Part shown: in pieces, positions 55,601 to 64,000 of the stretch
Layout: every line of letters starts with the position of its first letter
How positions within the stretch are numbered: the stretch's first letter is position 1
DNA from: Bursaphelenchus xylophilus
Taxonomy: Eukaryota; Nematoda; Chromadorea; Rhabditida; Aphelenchoididae
Assembly: GCA_904066235.2 (NCBI GenBank)
Contig: CAJFCV020000005.1
Span: 682,001-746,000 of the forward strand
Reading direction: 5' to 3'
Length of the DNA: 64,000 nt
Notes under the pieces: generated by a model
The model's database searches: none
Seen by the model: only the letters and a program-made list of their open reading frames with translations
What the model was told of the DNA's origin: nothing
Program-made: the position numbers and the translations under genes

Positions 55601-58600
55601 CCACTGGATCAGGTCCCCCACTGTACAACGAGCTCCTCCAGATTTCAAATAACCATTCTCTAATCATTGGTAAAAACAAAACCGTCGCTCATAACCTTTC
55701 AGTTTAAAGTCAAAAAACAACGTCATGATAATAAATTCCAGCCAAATTCCCAAATCACAGAGCAAATCACATGGTTTGGGGAATAAAGCATGGGGGAAAA
55801 GATTTCATGGCGGTAAGCAATTGAGAAAACAATAAAAACCGGACGAAATTTTGATGAATTTGACAAAAACATTTCAAAATAAGCATCACTAATAAACGAC
55901 TTTTCCGAAGCAAAACAAATCCATTCAAACGTCACTCTTTGAAACAGTCTCAATCAAACCATTTCAACACCACTCACAGCCGCCTTATATATAGACCACT
56001 GAGGCGTGTGACCTCGATCAACCGAGCCCACGTCATGCCCAGCAGCCACTAATTGACCCCTTATGGCAATCGAAAACTCGGAAAACGGATCCCAAAAATA
56101 GCGTCACCCGGGTTCGTCTCATTGCGTCAGCGGGTGATCGGGAAATCGCGAAAAAAAACCCAACGGAGAGGACATTTGGGGTTCGTTTTCTTCAACGAGA
56201 CCGTCGTCCCTTTTACTGTTTACCCCCAATTCACACAAGGAATACGGGTGTCTAAGTGTTCAGTGGAAGAAGGGCTCTGGCAACTTATTATTTGCACATG
56301 GTACTTTCCATTCCTACATCTGGAGACAAAACAATTTTCTATTCCGACAACTTTATTGACGAGAAAGGTTACCGACTTCGAGCTTGAAATTTGAAGACCA
56401 CGCCCAAGGAAGAAGTGGAGGACAGTAATTTTTCTACAAAGACGAATACAGATTCCGGCAAAATTTGAAGACAAAACAGTCAAAAAAAAGTATTGCCAAC
56501 ATTAAGGACCAAAGTTTAGAAACTCTGAAAATTCCATTCTAAATACACCTTCTGTGCGCTCAATTTCATAAGTAAATTTACGCCCAAAGGACTTCAAATT
56601 ACAGCTTACCGAATAATCCAATTAGAACGTCATAAGACTTTAATCTTTGTAATAGCGCCCAAAAAACCCCGACGTCAGAATGGCCGGTCATTCGGAAAAA
56701 TCAAACATCATGCGGAATGAATCACAATCCAAAAGATAAATCGAGGATAAAAAGCGTTCCGAAAACGGTCGTGATCGCAAAAAAGCCGCAAACATCATTC
56801 GACAGAGAGCGTCTCGTGACGTTATAGTAAACATAATCATTATATGGATTCTTAAAATAGCCGAATCAAAAAATTCAAAGGATGAGAGCAAATTTTTGGA
56901 CTTTCCATTGCTTTTCTTCCGTTGAGACCACTTTTTACACGCTTAATAATTTAGAGTCCAAAAATTCTCGTTTTTTCAACGCCTGTCCCAAAACAAATTA
57001 TTTATATTCTCACGTTCTCCGTGCCTTTCGGGCCGAGTTCCTGATTGTGACTAGACCTCGAGCGGAATCTCCAAAGACAACAAAAGCCAGCATTAACGAC
57101 AATATAAAAAAGGATTTCACGCTTGACGTTGTGATCTATGATCGGAAAAATCCATTACAAAAAAAGCATTCCGTTGAAGCGACACGACGCTATAAACAGT
57201 TCAAGGAGCAAGCATTTCAACAAAACCAGACAAGGAATTTACAATGACAACAAAAACCAATCCTGGACAATGCATCATAATGGCTGTCCTTCTGCTAGAA
57301 GAGCTTTCAACACGACCAGACACACCTTCCTTACAGACAGCTTCCTTATACTTCAAGATGCATACAGCCAACACAAAATATAAAAGTCACGTCACTTCGA
57401 TTTCCCATCAAGAAGAAGCAAACTCAAAAATTCCCATAACAAAATCGACCACTCAATTGTTATGCATAAGCAACATGAAAAACCGACAAAGTTCCCTATA
57501 AGAGCTCAAAAGTATGGGAAAACCGAAGAGTTCGAAATTCCCAACTCAAAGTTCTGATCACAATTCAAGAAGACGTCCTTCAAACCACGTTAGGATAACG
57601 CCTGTTAGTCCCTCGACTTACAGAGGTCATAATAACGTGGTTTTCAAGAGTTTCAAGGATAGATGTTGAGCTTGACAAAAGGAATGACGAATATTCAAAC
57701 TACATTCGCTTGAATATTCGTCATTCCTTTCGTAACAAGTCAACAGTGAACGCCAGATGTACAAAACATCCAATTACAACAAAAACAACGCCGTATTTAA
57801 CACAAATCAGCCGTTAACTGGTTTCTCATCGCTATAATTATCGGGTAAAAGGAATGACGACTTTTTTATTACAAATCAATTAAAAATCCATCATTCTTTC
57901 TACACCGAACAACCTTAAACATGTCTCCATCCAACCTGCACCGTATTTTACGGCAAATTATCGCTTCCTTCCCCGCCTTTCTTCCCTTCTCCCAACTTTT
58001 TTCGTCTCCAAAATCCTTACAAAATCATTTTATTTTGTCTGAAACAGTTCCTTGCTCCGTTTCCCAAAGCAAAAAGACGCACTTCTTTTCAAAAGTCCTT
58101 TTCCAAAACCCTCTAAAAAATCTTCCAAAGATCACTGGGATTGGGAAAAGGCGGCCACAATCGGCGAAAAATCAAATAAATTAAAGGGACATCCGGTGCG
58201 GTTTGAACCCTGGGGGCGGGAATGGAGAGAAAAACGGGCATTTCCGTGTCACCGCCTATTCTCGGCGGTCCTTAGGGAGAAAGGTGATGACCTGTGCTCG
58301 GAGTAAACTTCATTGCAAACGTATTTGGAGGTATACTCGGAGAGAAATCAAAGGTTATTTTCGGAAAACATCCAAAAAACCGGGGAAAAATCAAAATTTC
58401 AGCAAAAAGCCTCTAAAATTCTGTTTTTAAAAAGATGTAAATCAATTTTTAGCCCTTCCAAAGTTTACATTACATCATAATTGTCCAATTTTTTGCCCAA
58501 AACGCCCATATTTTCCAAAAAATTCCATTAAAATCCGTTCATCTCCAAAATTTTCCCACTTTTTCCCCGGAATAAAAATAACCCTTCATGAAGAACTCGA

Positions 58601-60447
58601 TTCTTCACGTTGTCGAAAATCTGCTAAGCCGCTTATAATCTTCGTTCGAGGCAACTTTACGGCTATTTACCCATCAAAAAACCTACAACATAGCCTCTGT
58701 AAAATAAATTTACTCCAATACAACTCATTTGGGAAATCTTTGGAGGTCATTTCAAAACAAATTCCCTCCTAACCATGACGTATCGTCTCTTTAGAAAACA
58801 AAATTTCTCACTCCATTACGCGTTATTGAGGTCTAATTTTACATTGCTCCTACATTTCATCAACAATTATTTTCAATTCTTCAACTTCTTATATAAAAAC
58901 CCAAACTCCGAAAAAACACATTACACCGGCTTCGAAAAACTGGGTTATTTATGTCGCTATTTTTGATAGGCATGATCAAGTTCAAGCTTGTCGTGAAAAA
59001 AAAAACAACCAAAGGGGCTCTTTGGATGATTGAGTTTCGTTTCGAAAACATGACACCACTCAAGGGCATTTTTTCGAAATCATTGTTTTGGCCAACACAC
59101 CACATAATCTGTCATCTTACAGCCATTTTGGGCAAAAAAATATATTATCCATGATATTAGTCGTCTTCTACAACAACATTTTTCCTTCCAAATAACCGTC
59201 CTTTTACCAGCACACATAAAAAACCGGCCCCATTTTAATTCAACGCCCCAAAAAAATAACGTCGGCAAATTTTTTATATTACACTTGACCTACCTGTCCT
59301 GAAAGAAGAACCTCATCAGCAGACTGCGAGAATCTTTTGAACAGATTGGTCACGGTCTCCTTTTTGTTTCGCCCACGGACAGACAAGTCGTTTTCGTACT
59401 CCAGGAAGACTCGGAAATTCGGATCTCTCGAGAAAACTGGATGAGCCGCTAACCGACACAAAAACACCTCATGCATCGCGACAGTCTTCTTGAAGGACGC
59501 CAAGTACTCTCTAAAAACAGAAACAAGCATAATCTTCCAATGGAAGTAAGAAACTTACTGTTCCAGTTCTTGTTTCATCTTTTGGAACTCTTCCTTGGTC
59601 ATGGTGGCCTCTCCTTCTCCCAATTTCTGAAGTTTCTCTCTGGAAGCATCGAAATCTGGACGTGGTGGGGCTGGTGGGATCTAAAGAATCTCATTTTATC
59701 CTCATCAAAACTATAAAAATGCAAAAATTCGATGTCCAAACTAAAAGTCCCAAGTATCACATTATTTCTCTCCGAAACTTCACTCACAATAAATCCAGCG
59801 TATTCCTCGCAGTCTTCCAAACAAGTATGAAGCCAGACAAATTCCTCATGCTCTCTGACGACTGACATTTCGGGCTTCGCAAAGGCGGTAAGAGTCGTTT
59901 TTGTGTGGACCGTGTACTTTACCTTGTCCCGCTCGGAAAGTGCATCAGAAATGTCGACTTGAATGGCATTGCAAGCTTCGGAGTCGTAGGACACCTCTTC
60001 CGTGCGATGCTGAAATTTTAAAGGGGTGAAATCGGGTGGAGGTTCGAAAACTTTTGGTATGTTATATTACCCATGAAAGCATAAAGGGAAATTCTTGGAA
60101 GGAGAGGTTATTTTAACGTGCAAAGGATGACTCTTCATTGGAGCTGCCTAAAAACCAAGAAAAAATAACATAAACCAACTTACAGTTCGATAATCGTTCT
60201 CCGCGACATCTGAATCTTGTCTTTGCTGGCCATATCTTTCTCCATATTTCTTTTGACTCCCAATGGCCGGCCTTGTCGATGTTACCATCGGATTCACCGG
60301 GGTAGTAGGCCCGTCCAGATCCACCTCCTGCGTTGGCTCCAACGGATTGGACAGAGGATCATTGTTCCCTAAAACATCTACTGGTCTTGGTGGGCCGGAC
60401 TGCTGGCGGACATCGATAACTGGTGGATCGTCATCGGAGAACAACAT
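52651..60447 (-). CDS. snx-6: sorting nexin 6 (SNX5/6 SNX-BAR, retromer/ESCPE-1)
   Basis: Eight exons: 60184-60447, 59788-60009, 59559-59680, 59294-59510, 55025-55133, 54680-54894, 54344-54589 and 52651-52710, phases consistent, 484 aa. SNX5/6 proteins pair with SNX1/2 on endosomal tubules and retrieve cargo such as cation-independent receptors. Seen: a Pro/Asp-rich N-terminal extension of 88 residues; a PX domain ([58 protein letters not shown]); then the BAR region ([92 protein letters not shown]), ending ALKDGQST. It matches the family along its length except for the N-terminal extension, which is longer than in vertebrate SNX6. The first exon follows TTTGCAG, so a 5' UTR exon or trans-splice site may exist. 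Intron 4 is 4.2 kb. An exon-like stretch at 60069-60145 breaks the frame and was left out. Confidence 0.94.
52831..53394. mobile_element. 564-bp nearly perfect palindromic element in snx-6 intron 7
   Basis: Left end AGGGAAGTACTTTTACGGGG; right end CCCCGTAGAAGTACTTTCCT. The arms mirror all the way to a centre at about 53105-53125 (GCTAATTTTAATTAGC). It is non-coding. The terminus GGGAAGTACTT is shared with the 34157-34603 family, though the interior differs. Confidence 0.8.
55371..55625. mobile_element. 245-bp TA-flanked MITE in snx-6 intron 4
   Basis: TACAGTGAGGGACCTGTCCA to GATCAGGTCCCCCACTGTA, with mirror arms containing GAAAAACGCTTCCCTCTCC and the inverse. Complete copy. Confidence 0.75.
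55626..59293. other. snx-6 intron 4, remaining part
   Basis: AT-rich DNA with short frames only (for example about 56880-57250), none with domain features or flanking splice signals that extend a gene. A hairpin lies at 57671-57739. I see no nested gene that can be supported. Confidence 0.4.
57671..57739. ncRNA. perfect-stem hairpin, possible small-RNA precursor
   Basis: A 21-bp perfect stem: AAAGGAATGACGAATATTCAA at 57678-57698 pairs with 57710-57730 across an 11-nt loop. It is extended after an internal loop by CTTG/CAAG at the base. A related half (AAAAGGAATGACGA) recurs at 57848. Size and shape fit a pre-miRNA, but the stem is unusually perfect, so a small palindromic insertion is equally possible. 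Confidence 0.3.
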
Positions 60448-61748
60448 TGATGCCTGCAAACAAAATTTGATTACGTTAAGCAGAGGGAAAGCGGAATCTT
60501 CATTCCAAAATTCCCCGAGGGAATGCAGGGGAAAACACGGCTGTCAAAACAAATTAAAACAACAATATTTTTGCCCAGAGTGTTCGGAAAGTTTCAATTC
60601 ACGTAATTCGAAGTCTCTTCGACCTCTCCTCAAAGTTGCAACGGTCTTAGCAAAGAAAACCCTAAATTTTATATCAATTTATATTATCCATGAGGTCGGA
60701 TGCCAGAAGCTGGATTTAAACTCTAAAATCCCCATTCCCCTCGTAAATTCTTTCATAATATTGTTCCACAAAAGTTCACACACCCGAGGGGCAGGCCTGC
60801 GGCCATTTTCGAAATCGTAAAACGTTTTCTAAAACCAAAAACTTCAATCAGAAAATAAACAAGCCTCCGGGATGAAAATCCCATTTTTTCAGCGAATTAA
60901 GTGCGTAGAGAATTTCGGAGGCCCGTCAAGAGGATTTTTTTCTCCCTTCCGGGCATTTTCGGCCCATTCAGCCGAAAATTGCACGAATTTCCGCACAATT
61001 CTCGTAAATTTAGGTATCAGACATAAACAATCCTCGTGTGTTCTCCAGAACCGGTCAAATCCAGCGAAAAAAGTGTTGAATCATAAAGAAAAATGAGCCT
61101 TCCACTAAAACAATATAAATTCCTACGGATTTCGGGTTGATTCACCCATTTTTTTGGGCATTTTGAGTAAACATGGCAAGGATAATATAATTTGAATAAA
61201 ACCCGAGGGAAAGTCGATAAAAAAAGATAAATTGCGGCGAGTTTAACGTGGAAGGAACGAAAGTTGGTCAGGGTTTCAATCGCAAAAAAAGATGTTCTCT
61301 TCCGAAAAGCAATTGGACGAAATGCCACAAATATATTGGGGACACTTCGTTCAAGTCGGATTTTCGTGGAATTTGTCACGGAATTCGCAGGGAATTGACG
61401 AATTTCATGTCAAAGATGTCGTGGAATTCTTTTTTTATTCAAATATACCTCGAGTTTTATGCAAATTTCAGGGATTTGCAACGAGTTCGAAATTCGCATG
61501 GAGTCCAATCTTCTTCTCATTCTTGAACCTGCCCTGGTCGCATCCGGCGCTGGATTTTCAACTCCAAACGGTCGTGTGAATTGGTCGTCAATCCGAGTTG
61601 AACTTAGGTGAGTTTCAACATCCATCCAGTTGAATACAGCAGATTTTGCCCTATTTTTCCGAAATCTCCCATCTGATGGCATGGATAATGTAGAAATCGC
61701 AATTATTTTCAATTTCAGTGATTCGACAAGGCCATCAACGAGTGCAGC
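60448..61748. other. divergent intergenic region, snx-6 and the 61749 gene
   Basis: Should hold the promoters of both divergent genes. No TATA box or repeat family was recognised, and ORFs here lack domain features. Confidence 0.5.
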
Positions 61749-62994
61749 ATGGCTACTCGGGTCTGGAGCACCCCATGGATATGGGTTTCCGCGTTTCTGT
61801 TGCTGGCAAACAGCGGGTTTGGCGACGCGAAAGCAGTGGCCCCCTCCGACCTGGCGTACTCTGCAAATCGGTATTTTCAGTCCGGTAAGTGAGATTTTTC
61901 TGTCCGACTTGATGTGAAAAGCCTTCTCCTTCGATTTAACGCTAGTTTTCACAGTAATCGAAGCGAATTTTACTCTCAAAAATGTAATTTTATTATTTTT
62001 TTTGTTAAAGATCTCATTTTTTCTTACGAAATTTCCCCCCAATTTCCAGAGACACCTACTCTATGTTGCGCAAGTTGTACTAGGCCTTCCGGAAAGTCGC
62101 TGGACTGATTTTTGACGTTTGCGCTGTGCAAAAAAAGTCAGGATGCGATCGACAGGCCAAAAAAGCCTATTGCACGGTGCAAAAAAAAAAACAAGAAATT
62201 GCACAGTGCAAAGAGAAAACTTGTTTTCTCACAGTGCCGGTTTTAGGCCGTCGACACGCACTGTGCGAAAACAAAATTTTTGTTTGCACTGTGCAATTTC
62301 TTCCTTTTTGCACCGTGCAATAGGCTTTTTTCGGCTGTCGCTCGCACCTTGACTTTTTTCGCACAGTGCAAGCGCGAAAAATTAGTCCGGCGACCTTCCG
62401 GAAGGATCAAACTCACCGTGAAGAACGGGTGGTGCATTTTGCCTTTTTGCACGGTGCGCGGGCCTTTTTGGGCTGAAATCGGCGACACGCACTGTGCGAA
62501 AACAAAATTTCACTTTGCACTGTGCAATTTTTTCCTTTTTGCACCGTGCAAAAGGTTTTTTTCGGCTGTCGCTGACCTTTTTCGCACAGTGCAAACACCA
62601 AAAGTCAGTCCGGCGACTTTCTGCACGGACTGGTTTTATTTTTTTCATCTTTGTGAATTCATCTATTTTCAGTGAAAACCATGTGCCCCACTTTGCGATT
62701 GGAGCTGTTGGGCACGCCGCGAGAGCGGGACCTTGCAATTAACGCGCACGAGATTGCATATCGTAAGTTACAGGATGAGAATTTTTTTCATTTTTTTTAG
62801 GTTTGTCCACTGAAGCCGAACGATTCAAGCACTTGTATAACGACGACTTTTATCGCGCTTACATGATGGCCGTCTTTGGAACGCTTCAGACGTTCGCCAT
62901 GTCCGATTGCGCCTTTATCAGTGGCGATATCATACTGGATCTGCGTGTTCCTTTCGCCGGCTCGATTACGTCGGCGGTCCAGAATGTGTACGGT
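61749..62994 (+). CDS. secreted protein of unknown family, 5' part (continues past window)
   Basis: Exons 61749-61884, 62050-62073 (24-nt micro-exon), 62673-62762 and 62801-62994, with phases 1, 1, 1 then GGT|GTAAGG. Seen: a hydrophobic signal segment (IWVSAFLLLANSGFG) after MATRVWSTPW; mature residues APSDLAYSANRYFQS; then MCPTLRLELLGTPRERDLAI, LSTEAERFKHLYNDDFYRAY, MMAVFGTLQTFAMSDCAFI and GDIILDLRVPFAGSIT. The micro-exon junctions (CAG|AGACACC and CGCAA|GTTGTA) are the weak point; a donor at CTCTAT|GTTGCG would also keep frame. The following exon(s) lie beyond the repeat-filled intron that runs to the window end. I recognise no family. Confidence 0.5.
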
Positions 62995-63490
62995 GTAAGG
63001 AGAGATTTATTTTCTTTTCGTTTTTCGCAAAAATGCACAGACTTTTTGTCGCGGATTTGCACTGTGCAAAAAGTTTGTTTTGCACCGTGCGTTTGGTCCT
63101 TCCGAAAAGTCGCCGGACTGATTTTTGACGTTTGCACGGTGCGAAAGTCAGGGTGCGAGCGACAGCCGAAAAAAGCCTTTTTCACAGTGCAAAAAGGAAG
63201 AAATTGCACAGTGCAAAGTGAAATTTTGTTTTCGCACAGTGCGTGTCGCCGATTTCAGTCGCAAAATGGCCCACGCACCGTGCAAAAAGAGACAAATGCA
63301 CCACCCGTTTTGCACGGTGCATTTGATCCTTCCGAAAAGTCGCCGGACTGATTTTTTGGTGTTTGCACTGTGCGAAAAAAAGTCAGGGTGCGAGCGACAG
63401 AAAAAAGCCTGTTGCACGGTGCAAAAAGGAGGAAATTGCACAGTGCAATGAAATTTTGTTTTCGCACAGTGCGTGTCGCCGATTTCAGTC
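62083..63490. mobile_element. GCACNGTGC-rich foldback elements flanking exons 3-4
   Basis: Termini of the type CCTTCCGGAAAGTCGCTGGACT/AGTCCGGCGACTTTCTG occur at 62083, 62395, 62615, 63100 and 63335 in alternating orientation. Between them are about 25 GCACAGTGC, GCACTGTGC or GCACGGTGC palindromes, separated by repeated TCGGCTGTCGCTCGCACC and AAATTGCACAGTGCAA blocks. Several elements appear nested. Exons at 62673-62994 lie in the one clear gap. Confidence 0.65.
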
Positions 63491-63494
63491 CCAA

Positions 63495-64000
63495 AATGGC
63501 GGGCGCACACTTGCGGGCAACCACTTTGCGGGCAATTTTTTTGCGGGCAGCCACTTTGCGGGCAGCCGACATTTGCGGCCAGCACCGGCATTTGCGGGCA
63601 ACCTTGGGCATTTGCGGGCAACCGACACCTGATTGTGAGGGTAAAAGGGTGGAGATGGAAAAATTACTATGAAATTTGCCGACATTTGCGGGCAACCGGC
63701 ATTTGAGGATAACAAGGTGGAGGTGGAAAAATTACTGCGATATTTTGGAAGTTTTCCGACCTTTGCGGGCATGCAATACTTGCGGAAAGCCGACATTTGC
63801 GGGCAACAGTTCCAAAAGTTCCTATACAGTCTGTGTGATTGTTTTTTCCTGTTGCCCGCAAGTGTCGGCTGTCCGCAAGTGTCGGTTGCCCGCAAATGTC
63901 GGCAAATTTCCAAAATATCGCAGTAATATTTCCACCTCCACCCTGTTACCCTCAGGTGCCGATTGCCCGCAAATGTCGGCTGCCCGCAAGTGTCGGTTGC
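63495..64000. repeat. TTTGCGGGCAACCGACA tandem repeat with inverted halves
   Basis: Over 15 units of about 16-18 bp (CATTTGCGGGCAACC or GCAGCCGACATTTGCGG) run forward to about 63810 and in reverse complement (TTGCCCGCAAATGTCGGC) from 63850 to the window end, with a matching GGGTGGAGATGGAAAAATTA / inverse spacer. A large foldback whose right end is outside the window. Confidence 0.75.

Noticed and set aside
56882..57501. Overlapping 80-120-codon frames inside snx-6 intron 4
   Set aside because: No splice signals, domain features or codon bias were seen. They may be chance frames in a long intron, though transcription cannot be excluded.
60069..60145. Extra coding exon of snx-6 between exons 1 and 2
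   Set aside because: It has splice-like borders but is 77 nt with the phases available and would shift the frame into the PX domain; direct joining of exons 1 and 2 keeps the frame.

Overview
This window looks like rhabditid nematode nuclear DNA. It is AT-rich and gene-poor. Introns end in a TTTCAG-like acceptor, some are only about 30-50 nt, and there is an intact cuticle collagen gene plus clear homologues of nematode gck-3 (SPAK/OSR1 kinase) and snx-6 (SNX5/6 retromer subunit). No species is claimed. All gene models were built by hand from splice signals, phase agreement and paralogue comparison.

Layout. 0-8 kb: two direct-repeat copies of a four-transmembrane (claudin-like topology) gene, separated by piggyBac-like (TTAA) and Mutator-like foldback elements, a truncated saposin-like pseudogene and a small secreted-protein gene. 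8-13 kb: palindromic elements, one carrying tRNA-like sequences in both arms. 13-15.4 kb: a minus-strand Thr-rich single-pass membrane protein with 10 exons. 17.1-18.4 kb: a decayed Tc1/mariner element. 18.6-19.3 kb: a saposin-like secreted protein. 20.6-21.7 kb: cuticle collagen. 21.8-24.8 kb: a Ly6/uPAR-like GPI-type protein. 25-28.2 kb: two TA-flanked transposons. 28.8-45.6 kb: three minus-strand paralogues (A, B, C) with an F-box-like N-terminus and a probable beta-propeller body, interrupted by a plus-strand type I membrane protein gene (32.8-36.7 kb). 46.7 kb: an orphan signal-peptide exon. 48.4-51.4 kb: gck-3. 52.6-60.4 kb: snx-6. 61.7 kb onward: a partial secreted-protein gene.

Repeats dominate the non-coding DNA. 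A short MITE with a 36-bp terminal inverted repeat has had that terminus amplified into arrays, one with a 108-bp higher-order period, inside introns of the F-box cluster and the Ly6-like gene. Other families are a 245-bp TA-flanked MITE, a 395-bp MITE that flanks two exons in opposite orientation, a foldback family ending in GGGAAGTACTT, and elements full of the palindrome GCACNGTGC. Several insertions look tuned to be harmless: one TTAA insertion sits on a stop codon and preserves it, and one Mutator-like insertion duplicates a splice acceptor so that the element could be removed as intron.

The conserved genes act in separate pathways: osmotic/chloride signalling (gck-3), endosomal retrieval (snx-6) and cuticle (collagen). 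No operon is evident. The most novel-looking coding content is the F-box/propeller trio. The most novel non-coding content is the set of foldback elements and their effects on splicing.
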